Source: Ilyonectria destructans (lineage: Eukaryota; Ascomycota; Sordariomycetes; Hypocreales; Nectriaceae). From it: a DNA stretch of 64,000 bases. How positions within the stretch are numbered: position 1 is the stretch's first letter; each line of letters begins with the position of its first letter. Below the pieces are notes generated by a model. That model was given only the letters and a program-made list of their open reading frames with translations, ran no database searches and had not been told where the DNA came from. A program made the translations under genes and the position numbers. Positions 1-13,085 of this stretch are shown in pieces. The DNA lies in NCBI GenBank assembly GCA_020740775.1, contig JAHEWK010000017.1, positions 1 through 64,000 on the forward strand, read 5' to 3'.

Positions 1-485
1 GCTATAATTATAGGGGAGGTTAATAGTTATTAGATCGTTCAGTTACAGTATAGAATCTATAAATATAAGAGTATCCTGCAGTTAGATTCTAACTATTCTA
101 TGCTGATTTTAGAAATACAATTTAACTGCCTTTTTACTGGGGCTAATAGCTATATAGTAATTAAAATAAACTAAAAGTTACAATAGTTTATATAGCTAGA
201 AATAGTCTCCAGATTGAAATGAGGATACCTGTATATTTCTTGCTATTATAATATTAAGTAATAGTAAGACCTAAATGCAGTACAATAATATCAGAAGTAA
301 TATAGTTGGAGATTAATATAACCCTTAGATATAAAAAAGAAAAATATTATTAACCTAAATAATCCACTTGGGTTTATTCTCTTTAATAAAATGGGTTATT
401 CTGGTAATAGTTATTCTGGATGAATAGGGCTAAATTTAAACTTTTAATTAGTTACTGATATATTATGTAACGATTTTTAAGTAGA
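1..485. repeat. AT-rich decayed repeat DNA
   Basis: This stretch has no usable ORF and is strongly AT-rich with frequent TA dinucleotides, as left by RIP. A short part (about 100-230) reads, frame by frame, like a decayed relative of sequence near 5340-5470: both encode a similar CLFTG-like stretch. It is probably another fragment of the same old element. The family cannot be named. Confidence 0.45.
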
Positions 486-514
486 ATAACTAGCAGACTA
501 GTAGATAGACAGTT

Positions 515-555
<41 letters not shown>

Positions 556-2340
556 CTACTATCTAACTATACTATATATAGTATACTTTTACCTTTAGGC
601 TCTCTTTATTTATATTTTTTAAATTTAAATTTAAAAAATACAGTTATAGATAAATAGACTAACTAACTATCTAGCTATATTATATATAGTATACTCTTAC
701 TAGCTATACCTACTAAATAGACTATCTAGCTATACTATATATAGTATACTCTTACCTTTAGACTCTCTATCTATATTTTTTAAATCTGGATTTAAAAAAG
801 TGCAGTTACAGGCAGATAGATAAACTGACTAACTATCTAGCTATACTATATATAGTATACTTTTACCTTTAGGCTTAAATAGACTAACTAACTATCTGGC
901 TATACTATATATAGTATATTCTTACCTTTAGGCTCTCTCTATTTACTCTTTTTAAATTTAGGTTTAAAAAGTATAGTTATAAATAGATAGACTGACTAAC
1001 TATCTGGCTATATTATATATAATATACTCTTACCTTTAGGCTTAAATAGATAGATAGACTATCTAACTATACTATATATAGTATACTCTTACCTTTAGGC
1101 TTTCTTTATTTACTCTTTTTAAATCTGGATTTAAAAAGTGCAGTTATAAATAGATAGACTGACTAATAGGCTATTTAGCTATATTATACTTAGTATATTC
1201 TTACTAGCTATACCTGCTAAATAGACTATCTAGCTATATTATATATAGTATACTCTTACCTTTAGACTCTCTATTTATATTTTTTAAATTTAAATTTAAA
1301 AAAGTGCAGTTACAGATAGATAGATAGACTAACTAATTATTTAGCTATACTATATACAGTATACTCTTATATTTAAACTTAAATAGACTGACTAACTATC
1401 TGGCTATATTATACTTAGTATACTCTTATCTTTAGGCTCTCTCTATTTACTCTTTTTAAATTTAAATTTAAAAAAATACTATTATAAATAGATAGACTGA
1501 CTGACTAACTGTCTGGCTATACTATATATAGTATACTCTTACCTTTAGGCTCTTTCTATTTACTCTTTTTAAATCTAAATTTATAAAAGTACTATTATAA
1601 ATAGATAGATTAACTAACTGACTATCTAGCTATACTATATATAGTATACTTTTACCTTTAGACTCTCTCTATCTATACTTTTTAAATCTAAATTTAAAAA
1701 GTATAGTTATAAATAAATAAACTAACTAACTAACTATTTAACTATATTATATATAGTATACTTTTACCTTTAGACTTAAATAGACTAACTAACTATCTAA
1801 CTATATTATATATAGTATACTCTTACTAACTAGACTAACTGATAAATAGATTAATCTGGCTATATTATATATAGTATACTCTTATTAGCTATACCTACTA
1901 AATAGACTATCTAGCTATACTATACCTAATATACTCTTACTAGCTATACCTACTAAATAGACTATCTAGCTATATTATGTATAGTATACTTTTACCTTTA
2001 GGCTTTCTCTATCTGCTCTTTTTAAACCTGAGTTTAAAAAGTGCAGTTATAAATAGATAGATAGATAGACTAACTAATAGACTATCTGGCTATATTACAC
2101 TTAGTATACTTTTACCTTTAGGCTTAAATAGACTGACTGACTATCTGGCTATACTATACTTAGTATACTTTTATCTTTAGGCTCTCTCTCTATTTACTCT
2201 TTTTAAATCTGGATTTAAAAAGTGTAATTACAGATAGATAGATAGACTGACTGATAGGCTATCTGGCTATACTACACTCAGTATATTCTTACCTTTAGGC
2301 TCTCTTACTATTTACTCTTTTTAAATCTGGATTTAAAAAG
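486..2340. repeat. Satellite-like tandem array with two palindromes per unit
   Basis: A unit of variable length (roughly 60-170 bp, full units near 150 bp) recurs many times. It runs: TAGATAGACTGACTAACTATC, the 18-bp palindrome TATACTATATATAGTATA, CTCTTACCTTTAGGCTCTC, TATTTACT, a second palindrome of the form CTTTTTAAA-n-TTTAAAAAG, then GTGCAGTTATAAATAGATAG. Some units lack the second palindrome and run directly from 'TTTAGGCTTAAATAGACT' into the next copy. A GATA microsatellite (about 516-555) opens the array. Copies differ mainly by C/T and G/A, as expected of RIP. No coding potential is seen. Function unknown; it could be pericentromeric or subtelomeric heterochromatin. Confidence 0.85.
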
Positions 2341-2940
2341 AAAAAGGAGAAAAAAAAGAAAAAAAGTAGTTTAATAAAAAAGATCTTTTAAAAATAAATA
2401 AAATAAAATAAAATAAAATAAAATAAAAAATAATAAAAAATAATAAAAAATAAAAATTAATACTGGTTTTTTTTCCCCTTTTTTTCTTCTTTCTCTCTTT
2501 CTCTCTCTCTCTTATTTTTATCTTTTCTTTTATTTCTAACTTTATACTGAATAATCTATTTACCTCTTACTATTATTATAATAAAACTGAATTAAATTTA
2601 AAAAAAATAAATATATAGAATAAAAGATAAATATCTATATATAATTTATCTATTTTTAATATCTAATTAAAGTATTATAAAAAGAGCTTTATATAAAATC
2701 CTTAGGCTTACTTAATAGCTTTCTACTGAAAAATAGTAAGATATTTATCTTTACTATTTTTTAAAGAGACTTTTAACTTTAATATAAAGAAAACTCTCTA
2801 TTTATTATTTTAAATTTAAATTTAAAAAGCTAGTAGCTAATAGTAACTTAAAGGGAACTTTCAGCTAGAAACTTCTAACTTTAAGTCTCTTAAAATAACT
2901 AGCTTATTTTTAAGCTCTTTATTTATATTTTTTAAATTTA
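2341..2940. other. AT-rich spacer with A- and T/C-runs
   Basis: This separates the two satellite blocks. It holds an A-rich run with AAATA steps (about 2340-2460), a pyrimidine tract (about 2466-2515) and unstructured AT-rich sequence. A similar A-rich and T-rich module recurs at about 4390-4520 after the second satellite block, so the two blocks look like copies of one larger unit. No gene is seen. Confidence 0.6.
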
Positions 2941-4290
2941 AATTTAAAAAAGGCAGTTATAAATAGATAAATAGATAAATAAATAGATAGATTACTATCT
3001 AGCTATACTATATATAGTATACTTTTATTTTTAAACTCTCTTTATTTACTCTTTTTAAATTTAAGTTTAAAAAAGTGCAGTTATAAGTAAATAGATAGAC
3101 TAACTAACTATTTAGCTATACTATATAGTATACTTTTACCTTTAAACTTAAATAGACTGACTAACTATCTAGCTATATTATATATAGTATACTCTTACCT
3201 TTAGGCTTTTTATTTATATTTTTTAAACTTAAATTTAAAAAATACACTTATAAATAGATAAATTAATTAACTATCTAACTATATTATATATAATATACTC
3301 TTATTAGCTATACCTACCAAATAGACTATTTAACTATATTATACTTAGTATACTTTTATCTTTAGGCTCTTTTTATTTACTCTTTTTAAATTTAAATTTA
3401 AAAAGTACAGTTATAAGTAGATAGATAGATTAATTAATAAACTATCTAGTTATATTATACTTAATATACTCTTACTAACTATACCTACTAAATAGACTAT
3501 CTAGCTATATTATATATAGTATACTTTTACCTTTAGATTCTTTCTATTTACTCTTTTTAAACTTAAATTTAAAAAGTGTAATTATAAATAGATAGACTAA
3601 CTAACTATCTAATTATATTATATATAGTATATTCTTACCTTTAAACTCTCTTTCTATTTACTCTTTTTAAATTTAAATTTAAAAAAGTACTATTATAAAT
3701 AGATAAATAAACTAACTAACTAACTATCTAACTATATTACACTTAATATACTCTTACCTTTAGGCTTTTTCTCTATTTACTCTTTTTAAATTTAAATTTA
3801 AAAAAGTGCTATTATAGATAAATAAACTAACTAACTAACTATCTAACTATACTATACTTAGTATATTTTTATCTTTAGACTCTCTCTCTATTTACTCTTT
3901 TTAAATTTAAGTTTAAAAAAGTACTATTATAAATAGATAGACTAACTGACTGACTATCTAGCTATACTATATACTGTATATTCTTACCTTTAAGCTTTCT
4001 CTCTATTTACTCTTTTTAAATTTAAATTTAAAAAAGTATAGTTATAGGCAGATAGATAGACTAACTAACTATCTAGCTATATTATATACAGTACACTCTT
4101 ACCTTTAGGCTTAAATAGACTAACTAACTATTTAGCTATATTATACTCAGTATATTCTTACTTTTAAACTCTCTTTATTTACTCTTTTTAAATCTGAATT
4201 TAAAAAAGTACAGTTATAAATAGATAGATAGACTGACTGACTATCTAGCTATACTATATATAGTATACTCTCTTCCTTTTAGTATACTCT
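2941..4290. repeat. Second block of the palindromic satellite array
   Basis: This has the same unit as the block at 486-2340: the TATACTATATATAGTATA-type palindrome followed about 35-40 bp later by CTTTTTAAATTTAAATTTAAAAAG-type sequence. The second palindrome is more eroded here (centre mostly AAATTTAAATTT) than in the first block, where forms such as AAACCTGAGTTT and AAATCTGGATTT survive. It ends in a short CT-rich stretch near 4265-4300. No coding potential. Confidence 0.8.
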
Positions 4291-7200
4291 CTCTCTTTCT
4301 TTAGCTAAGTATAGATACTCTATAGATAGTCTCTTAGTATTATTTATAGCTAGCTTACTTTAGGCTTTTACTCTCTATCTGGATTTTCTTCTTTTTTTTT
4401 TAGGGGTTTTTTTTTTAAATTTGGGTTTTAAAAGGAGGAAGAAAAAGAAAGAAAAAAAGTAGTCTAATAAAAAGATCTTAGAAAAATAAAATAAATAAAT
4501 AAAAAATAAAAATAAATTTTTTTACCTCTAACTCTATACTAAATAGCCCATTTACCTCTTACTATCTAAAAAGTTTCATTAAAACTGCATCATATATTAG
4601 ATACTAACTATATCCTTTAATTATTATTAGTAATTTTAAAGCCTTATATTCCTTTATAATACCGAAACCTAATCTTATAGAAGGTTTATTAAAATACAGA
4701 TAAGTAATAGGGTCTTCTTTAATAATAATAACTACCTTCCTATTTATTGAATTGCATTACAGACAGATTAATTAGACTGTACCTCTAGGACTGATATTAA
4801 ATCCTCTGGGTGTATTATTACTATCCTCTTAAATTACAAGAGTATAATATAGCCGGACTTAGTAATAAACCTAAGGAATATAAGGTAACTACTAAGGGAG
4901 AATATTATAGTTTATTTTAAGTTATTCTAGTAGTAAGTAGAAATATTTTATAGTATCTTATTAAGAAGATATTACTTATATACTGCAGTTAAATAACTGC
5001 ACTTACGTCTTATAAGTATACTATAGTAAATCTTATATAAGATATAAGCCGTAAAGATTTAGTATAGTAATAAAATATTCTAGTAAGATAGTAAGTATTA
5101 GTATTTTGTATAAATACTGCTTTACTTCCAGCTTTAAGATATTACTTATTTATTAACTTCTCTTACTAAAATACTTAAAAATATATTCTGAAAATGATTA
5201 TATCTTTTATTATTATAATAGCTCTTAGAGCCTTATCTATATTTCTATATTCCGCATCAGCTGTATATAAGCCTTACTATAAGAATTAAAAGGAGATTCT
5301 CGATTAGTACATCTAAATCTGGAATAGCAACCTCTCCCTCGAGATGGCTACCTTTAATGCAGATGTAAAGATATATATTAATTGTCTGTTTACCGGCAAC
5401 AAGATAGTATACTTATCTATTAACTTTTTAAAGGTAATTATTAATTTTGTGCAGCTTATATAATAGGGATAGAGTAAATATGAGTTTATTATGCTGTAGA
5501 CGGCTGGTAGTAAGAGTTAAAACTTAGCCTTATATAGATACTTAATACTGTTATTAGACTAGACTTTAACTCTATTAAAATATAGGTTAACTGTACTGGA
5601 AATAAAGCTTGGGATTCTATTTACTAATATAGTATATTATAGTATGCTTAAAGAAGGTACTTCTATTAGCTTTAATAGTACTGACTTCTTCTACTTCAAT
5701 AAATATATAGGCTTAATTAAGCAGATTAAAATAGCCTAAGATTCTATTATTAAGTACTATAAGCTTAGGCTCTTTAAAATTAAGCTGTAAATAAGAACTA
5801 AAGGATTATTTTAAATATATTAAATATTTTATCTTAGTTATAACTATATTAATAAAGTTTTTACTTTAGTATTACTGCTATTATCTTTTAAGTATAGTAC
5901 TGGTAAGACTTCTAGATAGATAACTATTATTAAGAGTTAGAACTTAAGCTTATATATATTAAGAATTATTTTATTATTTCTGCTACTTTAAAAATTCCTA
6001 TTTTAGATTTTAGTAGTTATCAGCTTTATATTATTCCCAGTACCATTTAGAATATTAGACTTACCTACTTCTTATTATCCTTATTGGGATTTTTATTACT
6101 TTAAGAAAGTTCCTTCTTTATCCCTTTCTTATACTTATATCTATCTGTATAATTTATATATTATTTAGCCTAAGTTATATCTATCTGGATAAACTTATAT
6201 ATTATATTTATTCCTATAAAGTTATCCTAATCTTTAAACTCTTTAAATTTCTCCTATAGATCTTTAGTACTCTTTTATATAATTGGAACAGTTTAAAAGT
6301 ACTATAATAGCAGTATAGCTGATTTATATAGTTTGAATATTAAAATATCTTTCTTACTACAACCTATACAATAGAATATATAATAGGCCTTAAATACTGT
6401 ATCTATAAGGCATTTTACTATAGGATATTTTATAGATATATATCTTCTAGAATAAAGAATTATTATTTAAGATATTTTAATAGCTATAAAGAATTAATTA
6501 CCTAGTCCTTATAGTTAAGAGCGGAATATTTTCTAGATATATAATAAATAGATTACTATATTTAGGTTAGAGATTTAATATACTAGTGGGAATAGAAAAA
6601 TCTATAATATATTATAACCCAGCTGACTGCTGGATTAAAAGCCTATATACTATTATTAAGTAATAATTAAGTATAGATAGTATCTTTTATATACTATAAT
6701 AACTATTTATTTTAAGTTATTATTAAACCTAAGGACCTAATAACTTTACCTATTAGACTAAAATAATCTCTATTATTTAGTTCTATAACTAATAAGACTA
6801 TACTGTTATATTAAGTTTCAGCTTAATTAAGAGTATTTCGGATTATTAATATATATTAATATTGCCTAGCAATACTATATTCTTTATTATTATAGAAGCT
6901 AATAGTATAGAGAAATTTATATATATTCTTATATATTTAGGCTTAGAATAAAACTTTAAATCCTCTAACTTTCTTTTATAGAATCTATTATTTATTATAC
7001 TTCCTACTGACTAATTTAAGTAAGTATAAATTATTCTTACTATAGAACTTAAAAGGCTTTTAAAATAGTACTATATAGTTTAGATATTAGAACCTTTATA
7101 ATAATCTATTTAAATATACTGTATTCTGCTAAGTCGATAAGATAGACTTAGCTATTACTTAAATATTTAAGCTGACTGCCGAGTTTAGCTATAAGGCAGA

Positions 7201-8600
7201 GATAAGAACGACTATAAAGTTATTACTGAATGTCTATACTATAATACCTATTAACTTATTAAAGCTATCTTTAGCTAATTCTAAGCTGAGAATATTATAG
7301 TACTGGGAGCTCTTTAATATAGCTCCTACTAAAGGCTTAAAGATAATACTCTATATTATACTGCCTTCTGGGTTTAAAGAAAATACTATATTATTTAAAG
7401 TATTAAATATCTCTTATATATTTCTAGTTGAAGGTTTAAATATTACTATAGTAAAAAGCTAATTTCTATAATAGTAAGACTCAGGCTATTTTAACTTTAA
7501 AGCTGGAACTTATAATAGTGGTATTTCTTTCTTATTAGTAAATTCTACTAAGGATGTAATATTATTAATAAGGCTCTTATAGGGAATAGTAGTAAGAGAT
7601 TTAAATATCTTAGGCTGGGATACCGGCTTAGTATATACTGTAGAGAATATTAATATCTATACCTTAGATACTGAACTATAGAGGAGGCCTACAACTAGGG
7701 ATACTAAAGGATTATATATAGAGGAGTTAAGTAAGTCTGTAAATACTCAAAATACCTTCTCTCTTTAAGATATATTATATAGAATAGTTATTATTAATAT
7801 ATCTCTCTATAGAAAGGTTATAAGGTCGAATTATATAATTACTCTAAAGTTATTACTGCCTTCTTTTAGTATATAAAATAGGTCTAAGTAAGAGTTCTTA
7901 TTAGTATTAATAAGTAATCTATTTATAAGTATAATCTTATAGTTAATTACCCTATTATAAGCCTATTTAGCTTTAATAGTAAAGTATAATATTCCTCTGC
8001 TAAAAAGTAATCCTACTATACCAATATTACTGTTATAACTACCTGCTACTTATACTTCCAACCTATTAAGATAATTATAAATATTAAGCTACTTTATACT
8101 AATGCCAATACTTACTATAGTAAAGTCTTTATTAAGAGAAATAGATAAAAGGGTAGTTATATTAATAGTAATACTACTATCTATATTTATAAATCCTACT
8201 ATAGGAGTATAGCTATAACCCTTTATAGTAAAGTAATAATTCCTAGTATTACTAATAATCTCTAGGGCTTCTAATACAGTATAGACAGTAGTAGGCTATA
8301 ATATATAAGCCGGCTGAAGTAAGAACTCTTATATAGACCAGTAGCTAGATATTATTATATTATAACTATTAGTATTTAGAAAATTAATAATATTACTGAA
8401 TTTCTCTTTAAGTTAATTACACTAGGGATATTAGCAATTACCCTTACCTACTTACTTACTTCTCATAAAGGTTATATACATATTATAGCCAAGGCGCTAG
8501 TAGCTACAGCAATACCTACAGCTTAGACAAAAAGTAACTTTATTTAGTAGTACTATATTATAAGTTAAACCCTATAAAATTAAATCTGGGAACCCCAGAT
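4291..8600. mobile_element. RIP-degraded transposon remains, family unresolved
   Basis: About 4.3 kb of AT-rich DNA with no ORF above 60 codons but with residual coding texture (islands such as 5330-5400 and 7600-7700 keep codon-like GC). Stops fall in every frame, as expected when RIP turns CAA, CAG and TGG codons into stops. No terminal repeats were found inside the block, and no reverse-transcriptase or transposase motif could be read with confidence. It is most likely one or more retroelement bodies. Confidence 0.5.
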
Positions 8601-9859
8601 TTTGAATGTTTCTTATAGAGTTATTATTCAGTCCGACTTAGCTATGTCATGCACTAGCCCGCTTTTGACGCTGGTCATAGGCCTTGCTATGCACCAGCCC
8701 GGGTCTTCGGCACCTTGATTATCAAACAGGTGATGGATCCGTTACGGTCAATTTGATCGTTGCAATAGTGTCTCAATTGATCATGATGATCGCGATGACC
8801 TTCCGGTCATCCGGACCGGCCGGAAGAGGGGCTATCTGACCCCCTTCATGACTAAGGTCCGGATATCAATCTACTGAAGGTTTCCTAATAAGAAGGTAAG
8901 CTTTAAAAGTAAGGCAGTAGTCTATCTTCAGCCTAGAGAGTACATTCAGAATAGCATGCCTGGCCGAGGGGCATATGGAATAGCAGATGGTGAAACACGT
9001 GTTAGTAGGGGCTTGGAGGATTTTCACTAAGCCTTTGTGGAGGGTTAGTGGTTCTTATGCTACCTCTTTAATGCTACCTCTTTACTGTTGCAGCTCTGTT
9101 CAAATTGCTATCATAATTAGCTAGCTTGTGGAAATTCGCGTAGAGTGCCGCCTGGCCTTGTGTGTTTAAACTGCTGAGCAGCGGCCTCTATGCACTCAAA
9201 GCGCGTCCTCCACTGTAATCTCAGCCTGAAGCCTGCCGACTTTTAAGGCTAGCCCTTCTTTCATAATGACGATACGGCCATGCCCTCAAACTCAAATCGC
9301 TCGTACGCACTGGCGGTGTTTTATTGGTCGCCCAATGACTGCAGGACGATTGGAACCGTGGGTAGAACAATACGGCGAGCGAGCGAGCGATAATTCGGAT
9401 CATCGGCTCGAGATGGCCCCGCTCGGTATATAAACGAGTTAGACAGTCGGGCCAATCGGCAGCTCGAAGTGGTCAGGGGGGATGCGAAGCATCGGTTATC
9501 TTGCCAAGAGAAGCCGGTCATCACCGGTGCTACATAGTACGTAGTAATTAGAACGCCGACGGGGAGGGCATCGGTATGTCTTTTGGGCATCTGCCCCGGA
9601 TCATGATGTGAATCACTGCCCAGACGGGCTAGGCTGATCGGACTTACAGGCCGAATTGCATCTCATCCGCTAATCAAATTGGGTTACCTCACCGCATGTG
9701 CGGTCAGGGTGACATCAAAACGACGACCGTGATGCGCAATATGTGTGTGTGTGTGTGTGTATTTATTATCATGCTCACATCACCGTTGATTATCATGTCC
9801 CTAGTTTCTAGCCCCCCAACCCAAGCTGAAACTGCTGCTCCTCCCTTAGGTTAATAGCC
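8601..9859. other. Intergenic region upstream of the sphingomyelinase gene
   Basis: Composition shifts abruptly near 8600 from AT-rich to about even GC. No ORF here has coding character. A (GT)n microsatellite lies at about 9742-9761. A TATATAAA-like box occurs near 9427 on the plus strand, 430 bp before the next start codon, and could serve as a distant promoter element. Nothing else is recognised. Confidence 0.5.
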
Positions 9860-12379
9860 ATGCGTTTCTCCTCCGTCCTTGGCGCCTTGGGTGCCTTCGC
9901 CTCGCTATCCGTGCTGTCAACGGCTCTCACCATCGGTGACATCACTCGCCAGTCCATCACCGCGTTCGCAAAGAAGGAGGTTGCGAAGCGAAGCGTTGTG
10001 TCTGAAATCTTGACCGACATTGAGCATTTGGCTGAGTGCAGCGGCTGCGAGGTAAACCCGATTCGCAAAGCAAGTAATTACTAGTATCGTTGGAAACTAA
10101 CACAGACTGGCGTCAGGCTCTCCTCGTCGTTTTGAAGGTCTTGGCTCACACAGGCAACGATGCCTTCGTAGATGTTATTGTGAAAGTCTGCCAAGCGCTG
10201 GTGCGTCGCGTCACACCGCTCTGCCAACATGTCCCTGCCTACCCAAGCTTAAGCTCACTTTTGGCCCTCTAGGGAGTTAACGACAGTGACGTCTGGTACG
10301 CTCTTGTTCACCACTCCTAATTACCTACATCATATTGCATACCCGCGTTACGAGTGAGTCATTCGCTAATGACGTGCTTGACTGCAGCGCCGGAGCCATT
10401 GGGCTTGAAGGACCTATTCTCGCTCACGACCTCCGCCAGATGACTATTGGAACCAAGACATCCACTCTCTTTTGCCTCACCATCTTTGGCCTCTGCCAGT
10501 GGCCCTCTGTGGACGCCTCGGGCGCTCCCACCCTTACGGCCAAGCCTCCCAAGACACGGCCGGCGCCTAGCGGCAAAACTCCCCTCAAGATTGTGCACAT
10601 CAGCGACATCCACGTCGATCTCGGCTACACTGTCGGCGCCAGTTGGAACTGCACCAAGAACATCTGCTGCCGCAGTTACACCACGGCTGATGAGCCCGGC
10701 AACAACGACACGCCGGCAGGTAAGTACGGAGACGTGCATTGCGATGCTCCCTTGTCTCTCGAGGAGAGCATGTATGCCGCCATTGAGACGCTTGTCCCGG
10801 ACAGGTCGTTCACAATCTTCACCGGTGACGTCGTTGAGGGTGCTGTGTGGCTCGTCACAGACACGGAGGTTTCGAATGACTTAAACGATGCCTATACTCG
10901 CATGAAGGCGCTGGGAAAAGTCTACGCCGTTACTGGTAACCACGACGCATGTCCCGTCAATTCCTTCCCGCCTGCCGATGTGTCCACCACAATCAGCACG
11001 CAGTTCGCGTATGATATCATGTCGAGCGGCTGGGAGGCATGGATTGGTAGCACGGCTGCTGCCGAAGTGGCTTCCAACTACGGGAGCTACACGGTCGTTG
11101 ACAGCTCGGGCCTTCGTATCATCAGCTTGAACACTAATTTCTGGTATAAGCAGAATTTCTGGATGTACGAAGCCACCTGGGAAGACGACCCGTCGGGAAT
11201 GTTTGCCTGGCTGGTATCGCAGCTGGAGGCAGCCGAGACGGCTGGTCAACGAGTGTGGATTCTCGGTAAGTCAGGACAATGGATGATTCCCCGCGAGATG
11301 ACTGGGCATTGATTGACCTGACATGTTGCAGGACATATGCCCATGGGTGCCTCGGATGCGTTCCATGATGCTTCGTACTACTTTGGTAAGTTGACATAAT
11401 GCGACATAAGATTGTATAGAATAGCTTACCGTGATCGCAGACAAAATCATCCAGAGATTTGATGCCACCATTGTCGCCGTGTTCTATGGGTATGTGACTC
11501 TGCTGTTGATGGCCGGCATTTGGGGTCCTGCTAACGATAGAGCCAGTCACACGCATAAGGACGAGTTTGAAATTGCCTACAGCGACTATACCAAGCAGGA
11601 CTTCACCACTGCGACCATGATGTCTTATATTGCGCCAGCCCTGACTCCAACCTCTGGAAATCCAACCTTCCGGTAAGGAAACTGCATACATTCTCCATCG
11701 ACTTTCAAATAGTAAGAAGCTACTAACCCCCTCCCTCCCTCCCCCCCCGTAGAGTCTATGATGTGGACCCGGTCACTTTCGGTGTTTTGGACATAACTGT
11801 CTACTACACCGACATCAACTCAGCCACGTACCAGACGAATCCCACTTGGGAGGCCCTCTATTCCGTCAAGAACACCTACGGCAGCCTCCTGGGTATCACC
11901 GACCCTGCAGCAGAGCTCACGCCCGCTTTCTGGCACAACGTGACGGCACTGTTCGAGTCCAACGACACCGTCTTCCAGCAGTATATTGCCCGCAAGACGC
12001 GTGACTACAGCACCTCAACTTGCACGGGCACCTGTAAGACGGACGAGATCTGCCAGCTGAGGGCGGCGCAGGCTCAGTACAACTGGTATGCACCATGTTC
12101 CGGGTTTGAGATGACGGCCGTGCAGCAAACGAAACTGGAATACTGATACAAAAGTGAAGTGTTACTATCAGCCCTGGCGTTCACTTCAAGCGTGACGCCA
12201 CCAAAGGAGTGGTCACCGCCGGAGAATGCGATGGCTCACAAGCGATCCCCATTTTGTCGTCTATTGCTGACTCCGCTGGCGTCCAGGCCCTCCAGAATGC
12301 GCTGGTCAATATGCTAGGGAGCTCGATTCTAGACGCAGAGGTCCCCTCGAATTATACCACGAGTGGAACTGTTATTTAG
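9860..12379 (+). CDS. Secreted acid sphingomyelinase-like phosphodiesterase
   Basis: Likely hydrolyses sphingomyelin-type phosphodiester lipids outside the cell or in an acidic compartment. Nine exons fit in frame: 9860-10051, 10117-10200, 10273-10295, 10388-11265, 11332-11385, 11441-11489, 11547-11672, 11753-12085 and 12172-12379, giving 648 residues. The N-terminus is a signal peptide (MRFSSVLGALGAFASLSVLS), then a saposin-B-like Cys-rich domain (CSGCE, later VCQALG). The metallophosphoesterase core follows: HISDIHVD, GDVVEGA, GNHD, a late GHMPMG and GHTHKDEF, all expected metal ligands of the acid sphingomyelinase family. Cys pairs in the C-terminal part (CTGTCKTDEICQ) fit the family. Every intron is GT-AG with a plausible branch site. 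Length is normal for the family. The gene sits between AT-rich blocks yet shows no sign of decay. Function is inferred from motifs; the substrate is not proven. Confidence 0.9.
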
Positions 12380-12891
12380 CTGACTATAATAATATATATA
12401 AGGTGGTACTTTAGAAGGGGGGGGGAGGGGGGGAGGGGGGTTATTAAATTAAAAGGAGAATATACAATTTATATAACTATATATAAAATAATATAGTATT
12501 AATATTCTTTAATTAGAGGGAGAAGGTAGAAATACTATAATTTTACTATCTATAGCTATCTAACTTTAACCTGCTTATTTAATATTACTAGCTTTAAGTT
12601 AGACTGCTATTAAATAGAGACTTATATTTATAGTTATTTTAAGGGTAAAGTTAAAAAAGTGGGAAATTTTACTTAGTAGAAAAAATTCTAATTGAAAATA
12701 GCTTTTTAAAAGTTTCTAGAAAATCCAATTTTAAAGATATAATAATATATTCTATATTAATAGATAGAGAATTTAATTATTTATAAAATCTACTTTTTAA
12801 TATATATTTTAAGCTTTTTATTAATAAGTTATATTTAATTTTAAAGTAGAAATTAAAATTATTTCTACTTAGTAGTCTATATAGTTATCTT
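12380..12891. other. AT-rich spacer with long G tract
   Basis: This begins right after the sphingomyelinase stop codon. A run of three long G blocks (nine, seven and six G, separated by single A) lies at about 12417-12440, inside otherwise AT-rich DNA. No ORF. The last five bases (ATCTT, 12887-12891) are the left target duplication of the adjacent LTR element. Confidence 0.6.
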
Positions 12892-13085
12892 TGATACGAA
12901 AAGAGGCGATGGCCAAGGGCCAGAGGCCCTAGGGGGCACGAAGGGCCAGAGAGCTGCAATAGCAGGTGATGGATTGTATTGTTGTATGAAGAAGAATGAT
13001 GAAGAAGCAAAGTCAAAAGGGCCCTGCAGGCCCTTTTGAGGCATTGCTCACGTGACTGATGATCCTCACGTGATTTCACGTATCA
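12892..13085 (-). repeat. TRIM 3' LTR (left copy)
   Basis: A 194-bp LTR with TGATACG/CGTATCA inverted ends. It contains two CACGTG/TCACGTGA E-box-like palindromes near its right end (about 13050-13080) and the 18-bp palindrome-like AAAAGGGCCCTGCAGGCCCTTTT. It is apparently identical to the right copy. Confidence 0.9.

Noticed and set aside
486..4290. CRISPR-like array
   Set aside because: Units are tandem and near-identical without unique spacers, and the DNA is eukaryotic.
5300..5570. Reading the AT-rich block as a named LINE or Gypsy element
   Set aside because: Only a weak CLFTG-like stretch is readable and no RT or integrase motif could be confirmed.
10359..11691. Minus-strand frames across the sphingomyelinase gene
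   Set aside because: The plus-strand exons carry all metallophosphoesterase motifs; the opposite frames are shadows.
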